Shown: positions 44,952 through 53,438, counted from the stretch's first letter. The stretch is DNA of 64,000 nucleotides from Pontibacillus salicampi (GCF_042434395.1 NZ_JBHLTP010000011.1:62001-126000), one strand, 5' to 3'. The notes: generated from the letters alone by a model not told the origin. A program made the numbers and translations.

Positions 44952-45272
44952 AATGGATTCCCTTCTTTATCCTACTTTGATTTTCAAAAAGGATTTGAAT
45001 TTAACCGATTCCCTTAACTCCTTCCAATACAAGTAGGACTACTTTCAATGATAACAATTCTGCCGTACTCTGTACACACATATGCAATTAATTATTATTT
45101 TAATAAAACAAATTATCCTGAACCCACTATTTTCCCCCTCCCTATTTCTTATGGCTTTATTCAAGCATTCATGCTCCTCCCTTACCGCTTAATGAAGATA
45201 ATAGGTTAAGGACATAAGCTGGTTCTGAACTGTCATATACATGAACGATACTATAATTTAGGAGGTTCTTGT
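44952..45272. other. 321-bp gap between divergent genes
   Basis: It must hold the promoters of the 57-residue gene (minus) and the DUF2642/Mn-catalase pair (plus). A TATAAT lies at about 45252 on the plus strand, but no -35 at normal spacing. I could not find a SigB consensus, which might have been expected for a manganese catalase. No gene seen. Confidence 0.45.
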
Positions 45273-45482
45273 ATGGACGATAATATTTTCAGAAGCTTTT
45301 ATGATCCTTATGTCTACAAGACACTAACTTCAGTTATTGGCAGCAGTGTTACCGTGCAGACAACCCAAGGCTCGGTGAGAGGGACTTTAACAAATGTACT
45401 TCCAGACCACATAGTTGTCGAAATGAATAATACTCCTTTTTTTATACGTACTCAACAAATTGTGTGGGTGTTTCCTTCCTAA
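45273..45482 (+). CDS. DUF2642-type small protein
   Basis: The 69-residue protein has the Sm-like beta pattern GSSVTVQTTQGSVRGTLTNVLPDHIVVE and ends IRTQQIVWVFPS, as in DUF2642 proteins (YuzF and spore-coat-associated relatives). TAGGAGG precedes the ATG, and the manganese catalase starts 33 bases downstream, so they form one transcript. Partner binding is likely; no catalytic residues are evident. Confidence 0.75.
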   Translation: MDDNIFRSFYDPYVYKTLTSVIGSSVTVQTTQGSVRGTLTNVLPDHIVVEMNNTPFFIRTQQIVWVFPS

Positions 45483-45515
45483 CTGAAATCATGTAATTAC
45501 ATTGGAGGTGTAGTA

Positions 45516-46406
45516 ATGTTTAAACGAGAAAATCGCATTCTTGTAGAGCTTCCCATCCCTGAAGTAGGAGATAAGAATGCTGCTGCAGCTGTACAGGAAC
45601 TATTAGGTGGTAAGTTTGGAGAAATGTCGACCTTGAACAATTACATGTTCCAATCTCATAATTTTCGACATAAAAAGAAATTAAAGCCCTTCCACGACCT
45701 TGTAGCAAGTATAACAGCAGAAGAATTGGGTCACGTGGAGCTAGTTACCACGGCAATAAATTTATTAACTCGTGATGTAACTTATCCAGGCGATCCTGAC
45801 ATCACTCCATTACACAATGGCTTGGATGCACGAAATACGTATCAGTTTATCGCAACAGCCCAAACTGCCTTAGCGGGTGATTCGATGGGAAAGGCGTGGA
45901 CCGGTGACAACGTATTCAATAGCGGCAATTTAGTATTAGATTTACTCCATAATTTTTTTCTGGAGCTTGGGGCAAGAACACATAAAATGCGCGTATATGA
46001 GATGACTGATCACCCTACAGCTCGCGAGATGATTGGGTACTTATTAGTTCGAGGTGGAGTGCACGTCATCGCCTATGCCAAAGCATTGGAGATTGCCACA
46101 GGAGTAGATGTCACGAAGATGCTCCCTGTCCCAAATCTCGATAACTCTAAATTTGACTACGCTAAAAAATATGAAGAGCAAGGGCTAAACAATATATTAT
46201 ATACTTTTAGTGACACGGATTACCGGGATATCAATCAAATTTGGAAAGGAGAAAATCCGGAAAACGGAAAGCCGGTTAAGGTAGTATATGGCTCTCCGAA
46301 AGGGGCACCTGTACCTGATTTAAATGACCTTCCTGAAGAGTTTGCTCCCGGAATTGATCAAGATGATTACAAAAAGATAGCTAAAAGATTGATGGAGAAT
46401 TTGTAA
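45516..46406 (+). CDS. Manganese catalase (YdbD/KatN-like)
   Basis: The 296-residue ferritin-like protein has the dimanganese ligands in order: Glu in GKFGEMSTLNNYM, Glu and His in ITAEELGHVELV, Glu in LHNFFLELGARTH and His in RGGVHVIAYAKALE. Length matches the non-heme catalases (YdbD, KatN). It is larger than spore-coat CotJC (about 190 residues). It breaks down hydrogen peroxide without heme, which helps in low iron. GGAGGTG precedes the ATG. Confidence 0.92.
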   Translation: MFKRENRILVELPIPEVGDKNAAAAVQELLGGKFGEMSTLNNYMFQSHNFRHKKKLKPFHDLVASITAEELGHVELVTTAINLLTRDVTYPGDPDITPLHNGLDARNTYQFIATAQTALAGDSMGKAWTGDNVFNSGNLVLDLLHNFFLELGARTHKMRVYEMTDHPTAREMIGYLLVRGGVHVIAYAKALEIATGVDVTKMLPVPNLDNSKFDYAKKYEEQGLNNILYTFSDTDYRDINQIWKGENPENGKPVKVVYGSPKGAPVPDLNDLPEEFAPGIDQDDYKKIAKRLMENL

Positions 46407-46442
46407 TGTTGCGAGCTGTCACAAAAGAAAAAGTTTCTCCAT

Positions 46443-46727
46443 TTACTTATTAATTAATTTCCTGAAAGCCTCAATGAAAGAATAGGGGTCTTCAGTAACC
46501 TGGTAGGAGATGACCCCTTGATTGGTATGTAAATACAGAAATCCATATCTACCATCTGTTGGTTTGTAGGATATATCAAAAATATGATGCAGGTGGAATT
46601 GCTTCGTTTTCGAAGAAACTGAGGTCTCATATAAGTATAGGTATTCTTTCACCTCTATATATTGTTGCTTATAATCCTTTATGCGACGTTCCACCATCAC
46701 ATATGGCTGAGAAATAATGTAACTCAT
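46443..46727 (-). CDS. Small protein with PH-like fold, unknown
   Basis: The 94-residue product has AGGAGG just before its ATG. It is rich in Tyr and predicted beta strands (KEYLYLYETSV, FHLHHIFDISYK, GFLYLHTNQGVISYQV), ending in an amphipathic helix PYSFIEAFRKLI, as in small bacterial PH-like proteins. No family is certain. It faces the manganese catalase gene convergently without an obvious terminator between them. Confidence 0.65.
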   Translation of the reverse strand: MSYIISQPYVMVERRIKDYKQQYIEVKEYLYLYETSVSSKTKQFHLHHIFDISYKPTDGRYGFLYLHTNQGVISYQVTEDPYSFIEAFRKLINK

Positions 46728-46905
46728 AGGAACCTCCTCTTGAATCTTTGCGTTGTATTATGCCCTTCTATTCAGGAAAGGTACTACCAGTTTACCTTAC
46801 ATGCTTTAATAAGTCGCCTTAACAGACAAAGCACTCCCTCTGGTGATAAACTTACAGTGTTCTTCAATACTTTGCTGAACGAAATCATGCTAGGGAGGCC
46901 TAACT

Positions 46906-48027
46906 ATGTCAGAACGTACAAAGTTATTTACTGCTTATACATTTCCATCAGGTGTCCAATTAAATAATCGTGTAGTAATGGCACCGATGACCAACTTTTT
47001 ATCCAATGAAGATGGTTCTGTTTCTGATAAAGAAATTGCCTATTATAAACGACGCGCCGAAGGACTTGGTGCAGTTATAACTGCATGCGCTAATGTGAAC
47101 GAGTCCGGCAAAGGGTTTGATTATGAAATTGGCGCCCATCGAGACGATCTTATCCCAGGGCTCAAAAAACTAGCAGATGCCATACATGAACAAGGAACAA
47201 AAGCAATTTTACAAATTTTTCATGGCGGACGGATGGTACCAGCAAGACTTGTGCCTAACCAAGACGTCTTAAGTGCAAGTGCAGTGCCTGCTCTGCGAGA
47301 AGGTTCTGCAACACCTCGAGCAATGACAGAAGAAGAAATTCAACAAACAATTGTAGATTTTGGTGAAGCTACCCGTCGTGCCATTGAAGCTGGATTTGAT
47401 GGTGTTGAAATTCATGGTGCAAATACGTACCTAGTACAGCAATTTTTCTCCCCTCACTCTAACCGTAGAGATGATCAGTGGGGAGGCAGTGTAGAAGATA
47501 GAATGAATTTTCCAATAGCGGTTGTTGAATCCGTTAGAAAAGCTGTAGCAAAGCATGCAAAAAATCCTTTTGTTATTGGCTATCGCTTTTCTCCAGAGGA
47601 GAAAGAGGAACCAGGGATTACAATGGACGACACTCTTCAGTTAGTAGATGTCCTATCCAAGCAAGGCCTTGATTACCTGCATGTTTCCCTATCCTCCTTT
47701 AATCAAGGTTCTATGCGCGATGAAGGAGACACTAAACCTCGAATTACATTAATACAGGAAAGAGTTGGGGATATTATTCCAGTAATGGGCGTTGGAAGTC
47801 TCCATACACCCGACGAGGTTGAACAGGCATTATCGACTGTTCCACTTATTTCCTTAGGGCGCGAACTATTGATGGAGCCTGACTGGATTCAGAAAGTAAC
47901 GGAAGGCCGGGAAGAAGAGATACGCGTTGCAATGAAGATGAAGCAGCAAGAACAGCTTGTCATTCCAGAGCCAATGTGGACTAATATAAATTCTGTACCA
48001 AATTGGTTCCCAAAAGATGATGAATAA
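46906..48027 (+). CDS. NADH-dependent flavin oxidoreductase, OYE family
   Basis: The 373-residue TIM-barrel flavoprotein has MAPMTNFLSNEDG at the start, substrate motif EIHGANTYLVQQFFSPHSNRR (His and Asn that bind the activated carbonyl or nitro group), WGGSVEDRMNF, and MGVGSLHTPDE for the FMN phosphate. It is related to YqiG/NamA-like Old Yellow Enzymes that reduce alpha,beta-unsaturated carbonyls. No iron-sulfur cluster domain is attached. GGGAGG precedes the ATG. Confidence 0.9.
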   Translation: MSERTKLFTAYTFPSGVQLNNRVVMAPMTNFLSNEDGSVSDKEIAYYKRRAEGLGAVITACANVNESGKGFDYEIGAHRDDLIPGLKKLADAIHEQGTKAILQIFHGGRMVPARLVPNQDVLSASAVPALREGSATPRAMTEEEIQQTIVDFGEATRRAIEAGFDGVEIHGANTYLVQQFFSPHSNRRDDQWGGSVEDRMNFPIAVVESVRKAVAKHAKNPFVIGYRFSPEEKEEPGITMDDTLQLVDVLSKQGLDYLHVSLSSFNQGSMRDEGDTKPRITLIQERVGDIIPVMGVGSLHTPDEVEQALSTVPLISLGRELLMEPDWIQKVTEGREEEIRVAMKMKQQEQLVIPEPMWTNINSVPNWFPKDDE

Positions 48028-48042
48028 AGATAGTATAAGTCT

Positions 48043-48075
48043 AAAGGAGCTAGCCGTCAGGCAGCTCCTTCTTTC
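48043..48075 (+). terminator. Terminator after the OYE gene
   Basis: An 8-bp stem (AAGGAGCT / AGCTCCTT) with an 11-nt loop and a short T-rich tail. Confidence 0.65.
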
Positions 48076-48134
48076 ATGGATACTATATGCTCCTCATACT
48101 CATACTAAATCATACTACGTATAAGGTGGTGCGG

Positions 48135-48959
48135 TTGATTTTGTATTGGTATCTCCTACTATCGATTATTAGTATTGTTATCATCCTATACACGCTGCGG
48201 ACTCATAAAGATGGCCGGATCATCGTTCTTTTCTTTGCTATTTCCGGTATCATTTACCCCTTCGAGTTAATTGTTCTAATCTATACTGAGGCCTACACCT
48301 ATGAGTTAGGAATCTTCAATAATATATATAAGGATAGTGTAGTTGGGAATTTTGTTTCTAATTTACTTGCAGTACCTGCCGCGAGCTTGTGGATAGCAGT
48401 TAACCATATTAAGAAAAGATGGTACTTCCCTATCGCGTTCCTGTTCGTGGTAATAGAGTTGACGTTTGTTAACCTCGGAATATTTGAAAGGAATTGGTGG
48501 AAAACGTATTATACCTTTTTGCTGCTTCCTATACACTTTTACCTCTCCACGCTTGCTTGGAATAAGCTGAACACATACAGCAATAAGCAAGTATCCGCTA
48601 TAGTAAAATGGTTGCTTTTGTACTTTGCTTGTGTTTCTTCTCAGGGATTTCTCACCTTTACTACATTAGGAGCGTATGAAACGATTAATTATCAAATAAA
48701 TCTATATGAGAATTCTTTTAGAAATCACCTAAGCTTATCGGTTCCGCTTTTATTTCTTTATTCATTAGCTATCAGCTTCGGTATCGTAAAAAGAGTGAAA
48801 AAAAGACTGGTCCTGTGTACTATTCTACTTTTCAATGCCATGTTAATGCTGCTTCATCTATTGTATTTTACACATCCTGTGTATTTTGCAGTATTTCATC
48901 TTGAAATCCTTATCATCCTTTATCTAATCGAGCATTTCCGTCATCGACTTCAAACATAA
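48135..48959 (+). CDS. Multi-pass membrane protein, unknown
   Basis: The product of about 274 residues has eight predicted TM segments and a high share of Leu, Ile, Tyr and Phe. No family is clear; a CBO0543-like repeat is possible. A TTG at 48135 follows AAGGTGGT with normal spacing and is preferred. The ATG at 48087 lies just behind the upstream terminator and has no site. A bidirectional terminator follows. Confidence 0.6.
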   Translation: MILYWYLLLSIISIVIILYTLRTHKDGRIIVLFFAISGIIYPFELIVLIYTEAYTYELGIFNNIYKDSVVGNFVSNLLAVPAASLWIAVNHIKKRWYFPIAFLFVVIELTFVNLGIFERNWWKTYYTFLLLPIHFYLSTLAWNKLNTYSNKQVSAIVKWLLLYFACVSSQGFLTFTTLGAYETINYQINLYENSFRNHLSLSVPLLFLYSLAISFGIVKRVKKRLVLCTILLFNAMLMLLHLLYFTHPVYFAVFHLEILIILYLIEHFRHRLQT

Positions 48960-48960
48960 C

Positions 48961-48985
48961 AAAAACCCCCACTAAGGGGGGTTTT
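48961..48985. terminator. Bidirectional terminator
   Basis: AAAACCCCC pairs with GGGGGTTTT across a short loop, with A and T tracts on both flanks, between convergent genes. Confidence 0.85.
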
Positions 48986-48990
48986 CAGCA

Positions 48991-49359
48991 TTACCATTGA
49001 GGTGTTTCATATCTGCCAAACCATTGATACCGATGCTGAGAAAACCAATTATATAGAGGAACACCAATTTTATCGATCAATGGAATGTATAACAGCATTG
49101 CAAACGGTGCTGTAAGCGGCAGCATAGACATCAGTTTACGAACAGTATAAAAGCCACTATAAAGTACATTATCTGAAGATAGCATATGGATCTCATCATA
49201 AACGTTACGACCTTCTAAATAATCGTAATAGGCTACTTCTTGTTCTGCTTCTTGTACTGCTTTCCATTCTATTTTACCAAACCAATCCAGCTTCTTTAAC
49301 ACTAACTTAACGTGATAACAAAAAGGACACTGTGCATCATAAAACACAATATGCTTCAT
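48991..49359 (-). CDS. DUF393/DCC-family thiol-disulfide oxidoreductase-like protein
   Basis: The 122-residue protein starts VFYDAQCPFCYHVKLVLKK, the DCC-family motif (Asp-x-x-Cys-Pro-x-Cys), followed by thioredoxin-fold secondary structure and the family end with a Tyr/Trp-rich helix (YNWFSQHRYQWFGRY). Function in the family is unknown. GGAGG lies before the ATG. Confidence 0.85.
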   Translation of the reverse strand: MKHIVFYDAQCPFCYHVKLVLKKLDWFGKIEWKAVQEAEQEVAYYDYLEGRNVYDEIHMLSSDNVLYSGFYTVRKLMSMLPLTAPFAMLLYIPLIDKIGVPLYNWFSQHRYQWFGRYETPQW

Positions 49360-49567
49360 TTCGTAACAACCTCCTCCTTATGCTTCATTTGATGGAGCGT
49401 TAATTTTATAATACAATTAAATAAGCTTATGCTAATGTAGTATCGGGTTACTTAGAAGTTTGGCCAAGTTACTGTACATTAGCCCTTCACAAAGTTTTCC
49501 CAGTTTTAATGAACCTATAACCTATTCAAGCACGAGAAATATAACTTTTGAACAGAGGATGAAAGCT

Positions 49568-49888
49568 ATGAAGAAAATTATATTATACACTGTTATTGGT
49601 GTACTATTAACTGCGGGTGTTATATATTACTTCAGCACAAAGCTTGTACATACAGATGAACTACACCACGTTAAAGTAGAAGAAAAACACCACACTACAG
49701 ATAAAGGGAAGGAACATTACACTATCCACGCAGATGGTATGACCTTGATTGTAAAGCATAAATCTACTTGGGATTTAATACAAGAGGGAGAAGCTTATAA
49801 TATTTCATATGAATACGCCGACAGCATTGAGCCTACTATTCTGTCTATTGTAGATGAATCAGAGGAATTAGAAGGCAGCGGTCACTGA
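49568..49888 (+). CDS. Single-pass membrane protein, unknown
   Basis: The product has 106 residues: a TM helix at residues 3-22 (IILYTVIGVLLTAGVIYYF), then a His/Lys/Glu-rich outer part. The start at 49568 has AGAGG at suitable spacing; an ATG nine bases earlier is too near that site. It may be a small exported DUF-type beta protein; no family is clear. A terminator follows. Confidence 0.65.
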   Translation: MKKIILYTVIGVLLTAGVIYYFSTKLVHTDELHHVKVEEKHHTTDKGKEHYTIHADGMTLIVKHKSTWDLIQEGEAYNISYEYADSIEPTILSIVDESEELEGSGH

Positions 49889-49890
49889 TG

Positions 49891-49921
49891 AGCAGTGTGA
49901 TAATATCACATTGCTTTTTTT
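49891..49921 (+). terminator. Intrinsic terminator
   Basis: GCAGTGTGAT pairs with ATCACATTGC across a 3-nt loop (one G-U), with a T run. Confidence 0.85.
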
Positions 49922-50074
49922 ATTCGGGTTCTTCCAGAATTTATAAGTCGTTACACCATTTGTTAATCCTACGAATTACTTACAAACCAAGCAACATTGT
50001 CCGATATAAGTAAAAGAGAGCATTTACATCATTCGATAAATATGCTGCAAAAAATAGGTATAGGAGGAAACATC

Positions 50075-50989
50075 ATGCACTTCCTTAAGAACAGGATGAA
50101 AGTAGCTTTAGTTCTTGTCATGTTTGCTGCAATCGGCTTGTTAGCAGCCCCAGAAATTAGTTTTGCGAAACAAGTTGAAGGTCAGAAGGGGGTTTGCCAA
50201 TACGAATATAAATACAATAAACACATAACCACCGGGATTTATATCGACCTTTGGAAAGAAACTTCCACATACTTACCCTATAAAAGAGCCCTAAAAGAAA
50301 TTAATCAAATGTCCAAGGTGGAAGCTATGGACAGATACCTTCGATTCTCTCATGCATTCGATTCTCCTAAACGAATTCGTAGTATTATAAATTCGATTTA
50401 TGGGATAGACTTGGTAAAAATATCTGATCTTGGGGCCGGGAAGCAGAGCAGCACCTATCCTGAAGAAATTGTAAATGGAGTGAAAAAGGTATTAGAAAGA
50501 GAAGATATTCAGCAGCCTCTTGATGAATATATCCTCTCTTTATCAAAAGTAGAAATAATGGATCTATATTTTCAATCCCTCGACCGTACTTTAGACGGTT
50601 CTTCTATCCGAAGAACCATTAATCAAATATTTGGTACAAACCTAGATGGTATATCTAGTTTGGAAGGTTCAGGTGTGTCCATCTACTCTAAAGGTCAATG
50701 GATTACGCATTATCAAACTGATTTATTTGTTGTCCATACTGGAATTACAGATATTGAGGTTTGGGTTTATCCTACAGAGTATTTCCAAAAACAAACCGGC
50801 TTAACAGAATTACCTACAGAGTTAAAGCATAAGTTAAAAGCCCTTGGGTTCTATTACAATGACGAGTTAGGAACACTTTATTATAAAGATCCAAATGATA
50901 CATCCGTACCTGACGACTTCAAAGGCCAAACTCTGGGCATCATCATAGACTATATTAAGGAGTATCATCAAAATCTTTTACCAAAATAA
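50075..50989 (+). CDS. Secreted protein with an internal duplication, unknown
   Basis: The 304-residue product has a signal peptide (residues 1-31, cleavage near SFA/KQ). Two copies of a 45-residue helical unit follow, at about 76-121 and 155-198. They share the pattern S-K-V-E-x-M-D-x-Y-(L/F), then R-R/K-I-x-x-I-(N/F)-x-I-(Y/F)-G, then I-S-x-L. The last 100 residues form another domain with an aromatic-rich beta part (THYQTDLFVVHTG, EVWVYPTEYF). ATAGGAGG precedes the ATG. No family is recognised. Confidence 0.75.
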   Translation: MHFLKNRMKVALVLVMFAAIGLLAAPEISFAKQVEGQKGVCQYEYKYNKHITTGIYIDLWKETSTYLPYKRALKEINQMSKVEAMDRYLRFSHAFDSPKRIRSIINSIYGIDLVKISDLGAGKQSSTYPEEIVNGVKKVLEREDIQQPLDEYILSLSKVEIMDLYFQSLDRTLDGSSIRRTINQIFGTNLDGISSLEGSGVSIYSKGQWITHYQTDLFVVHTGITDIEVWVYPTEYFQKQTGLTELPTELKHKLKALGFYYNDELGTLYYKDPNDTSVPDDFKGQTLGIIIDYIKEYHQNLLPK

Positions 50990-51272
50990 TCTGTTGCCCT
51001 GTCTTCCTAACAAGTATTTCCAAGTGTTTTTCACTCTTACATGGGTAAAAATAGGAACTCAATCCAACCTTGGAAAACAGAGTAGAAATACAAGGTGTTG
51101 ACCTTGGGCTTCTGTATTTTTTGCATAGAGATGCCCCCAAATCTTGCAGCAACATCTACAATCTCCCTCCCAAGAGAAAAGCCTCACGCTTAGTGGCGAG
51201 CGTGAGGCTTTTCTATGCAGAACATTCTAATCAACTACTATTACGTTCATTCGTCTTTAAGTATATTCCCCT
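50990..51272. other. Gap before guaC with one strong hairpin
   Basis: Most of the gap is unstructured. A 14-bp perfect stem (AAAAGCCTCACGCT / AGCGTGAGGCTTTT, 51177-51212) forms a hairpin with a weak T tail, a probable terminator for the secreted-protein transcript. No gene seen. Confidence 0.6.
51177..51213 (+). terminator. Probable terminator upstream of guaC
   Basis: A perfect 14-bp stem with an 8-nt loop, followed by TTTTC. Confidence 0.68.
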
Positions 51273-51301
51273 TTGACAATATGTAAATAATGGTGTAAAT
51301 T
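51273..51301 (+). promoter_or_regulatory. guaC promoter
   Basis: A perfect TTGACA (51273-51278) is spaced 17 bp from TAAATT (51296-51301). Confidence 0.65.
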
Positions 51302-51305
51302 ACAC

Positions 51306-51350
51306 AATGTACGAACATTAATTTTTAATAAACAAATATCATTCGCTTTT
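51306..51350 (+). promoter_or_regulatory. Possible PurR operator (inverted PurBox pair)
   Basis: CGAACATT (from 51312) and the inverted core ATTCG (51341-51345) have their central CGAA/TTCG separated by 26 bases. That is what two inverted PurBoxes with a 16-bp gap would give. The pair lies just after the start site. The second box is weaker than the first. Confidence 0.45.
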
Positions 51351-51364
51351 GGGAGTGTTTTTTA

Positions 51365-52348
51365 GTGGAAAATGTATTCGATTATGAAGATATTCAATTA
51401 ATTCCTGCAAAATGTGTCGTAACAAGTCGTTCTGAATGTGAAACATCTGTTACTTTAGGCAATCATACATTTAAACTGCCTGTTGTTCCAGCCAACATGC
51501 AAACTATTATTGATGACCGCATAGCAACTACTCTAGCAGAGCATGGGTATTTTTATGTGATGCATCGTTTTGAGCCAGAAACACGTAAAGCATTTATTTC
51601 AAATATGCATGAGCGCGACCTGATCGCTTCCATTAGCGTCGGAGTTAAAGAAGAAGAATATTCATTTATTCAGGAACTTAAAGAAGAAGATACAATTCCA
51701 GAATATATAACTATTGATATTGCTCACGGCCATTCCAATCCAGTAATTGAAATGATTCAGCATATCAAAGCGTTACTACCTGATACGTTTGTCATCGCCG
51801 GAAACGTTGGTACTCCTGAAGCCGTCAGGGAGTTAGAGAACGCTGGAGCTGATGCTACCAAAGTTGGCATCGGTCCTGGAAAAGTATGTATAACTAAGGT
51901 GAAAACAGGCTTTGGAACAGGAGGATGGCAATTAGCTGCACTTCGCTGGTGTGCGAAAGCTGCGAGTAAGCCCGTTATTGCAGATGGAGGAATTCGTACG
52001 CATGGAGATATTGCCAAATCCATTCGATTCGGTGCCTCTATGGTCATGATCGGTTCCCTCTTTGCCGGTCATGAGGAGTCACCAGGAGAAACAGTAGAAC
52101 AGGATGGAAAGCTGTATAAGGAGTACTTCGGTTCTGCTTCAGAATTTCAAAAAGGTGAAAAGAAAAACGTGGAAGGAAAAAAGATGTATGTGGAGCATAA
52201 AGGAGAGCTGCATGATACATTAGTAGAGATGGAGCAGGATCTCCAATCTGCTATTTCCTATGCAGGGGGTACAAACATAGATGCCATACGTCACGTCGAT
52301 TACGTTGTTGTAAAGAATTCTATCTTTAATGGTGATAAGGTGTACTAG
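51365..52348 (+). CDS. guaC: GMP reductase
   Basis: The 327-residue TIM barrel has YITIDIAHGHSNPVIEMI, GPGKVCITKVKTGFGTGGWQLAA (catalytic Cys and K+ loop), VIADGGIRTHGDIAKSIRFGA and the family flap with KGEKKNVEGKKMYVEHKG. It converts GMP to IMP with NADPH and links guanine to adenine pools. Length and lack of a CBS domain exclude IMP dehydrogenase. The start is GTG with GGGAGTG upstream. Confidence 0.95.
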   Translation: MENVFDYEDIQLIPAKCVVTSRSECETSVTLGNHTFKLPVVPANMQTIIDDRIATTLAEHGYFYVMHRFEPETRKAFISNMHERDLIASISVGVKEEEYSFIQELKEEDTIPEYITIDIAHGHSNPVIEMIQHIKALLPDTFVIAGNVGTPEAVRELENAGADATKVGIGPGKVCITKVKTGFGTGGWQLAALRWCAKAASKPVIADGGIRTHGDIAKSIRFGASMVMIGSLFAGHEESPGETVEQDGKLYKEYFGSASEFQKGEKKNVEGKKMYVEHKGELHDTLVEMEQDLQSAISYAGGTNIDAIRHVDYVVVKNSIFNGDKVY

Positions 52349-52357
52349 ATTTGTAAC

Positions 52358-52392
52358 TTTTACGAGCAGTCATATGAGAACTGCTCGTTTTT
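52358..52392 (+). terminator. Terminator after guaC
   Basis: A 9-bp stem (ACGAGCAGT / ACTGCTCGT) with a T run. Confidence 0.85.
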
Positions 52393-52562
52393 TCATTGTT
52401 TATTGTTGTTTGTGTATATGGCATTTATTCTTTGTAGGTTTTGGCAACATGTTTATTAGACAAAGTGTATAAATAAACGCGTTATAAAGTGCATTAATGT
52501 GTATTATCATTCAATGTTTGGCAATTATCTTGAAACTGAGTCTTTAAGTAAAGGGAAGGATT

Positions 52563-52929
52563 GTGGAAGACTCCGTTTCGAGACTTTTCGGGGTTCGTTG
52601 CTGATTTGAAAGTAAGGGGTGGTTGGGAAGCCACTCGCTTTCCTGCGGGGATGACGGCAAGCCATTCCCGCGGGAGTCTCGCAGCTTCCCAACCACCCCT
52701 TCCATTATGTGAGAAACGAACCCCTATACCAAGAAGGTGTATCTTCCACCATCACTACCTATAGCAAGAAAGAGCTCTATTACAAGCGGTTATGAGCTCT
52801 ATCCATACAATGGAAGCTTTGTGTTACAGTTCCTATACGTATAGAATGCACCTAATTCTGAAAGTGATTTCGAGATATTCCTCGCAGCCCCCATCCACTC
52901 AACAGAAGCCTCGAAACTGAGTCTTCCAC
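52563..52929. mobile_element. MITE-like element with 20-bp terminal inverted repeats
   Basis: The ends GTGGAAGACTCCGTTTCGAG (52563-52582) and CTCGAAACTGAGTCTTCCAC (52910-52929) are inverted copies with one mismatch in 20. Inside, 52614-52631 and 52684-52701 form a perfect 18-bp stem (AAGGGGTGGTTGGGAAGC and its complement), enclosed by a 10-bp stem at 52590-52599 and 52715-52724 (GGGGTTCGTT). There is no coding capacity for a transposase. The inner core, with CCTGCGGGG and CCCGCGGG, resembles a repeat seen in the intergenic DNA of many Bacillaceae. Half-copies of the end occur at 52530 (CTTGAAACTGAGTCTT). Confidence 0.7.
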
Positions 52930-52963
52930 GTACGGGGGCTTTACTTTAACAAACTTCGCGAAC

Positions 52964-53023
52964 AAAAAGACCTTAAATATGCATCATTTTATACATTGAT
53001 GATAATATTTAAGGTCTTTTTTT
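52964..53023. terminator. Orphan bidirectional terminator-like hairpin
   Basis: A perfect 17-bp outer stem (AAAAAGACCTTAAATAT and its complement) has a short inner ATCA/TGAT stem and A and T tracts on both flanks. No gene on either strand ends next to it: guaC has its own terminator 570 bp away and the next gene points away from it. Confidence 0.7.
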
Positions 53024-53168
53024 ATATTCAAAAAATATAATGCCATTTCATACATGGAATAAATGCCAAATACATTGTTCGTAAACATATAAGGCATAAT
53101 ACACCATTTGTATAATATACATAATACTGTTTTCTTTATATACCACCTATACACAGGGAGGGATTGGA

Positions 53169-53438
53169 ATGCAGGACTATCTTCATTTTGATAAGATGAT
53201 AACCCCCACCATTATTAAAGCGATTTTCTGGATAGGAGTTGGGTTGTCTATTTTAACCGGATTCATTATGGTGATATCAGGCGCTACAAGTGATTGGGGA
53301 GGTGGTCTTCAGATTCTAACAGGCCTAGTAACGATTATTTTAGGTCCTTTTATTATTAGAATATATTGTGAATTGCTCATTGTGCTGTTTAAAATGAATG
53401 AAGCATTACAGGAACTACGGACCACCCATAACAATTGA
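53169..53438 (+). CDS. DUF4282-type membrane protein
   Basis: The 89-residue protein has two TM segments (residues 17-40 and 48-72) and the family plan LHFDKMITPTIIKAIFWIGVG at the start with YCELLIVLFKMNEAL after the second helix. Function unknown. GGGAGGGA precedes the ATG. A weak hairpin at 53453-53480 separates it from the convergent next gene. Confidence 0.8.
   Translation: MQDYLHFDKMITPTIIKAIFWIGVGLSILTGFIMVISGATSDWGGGLQILTGLVTIILGPFIIRIYCELLIVLFKMNEALQELRTTHNN

Noticed and set aside
52561..52764. 67-codon frame through the MITE-like element
   Set aside because: It translates a palindrome; no ribosome binding site, and the sequence is explained by the repeat structure.
52563..52929. 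CRISPR array or insertion sequence
   Set aside because: There are no regularly spaced direct repeats and no transposase frame; only inverted repeats are found.
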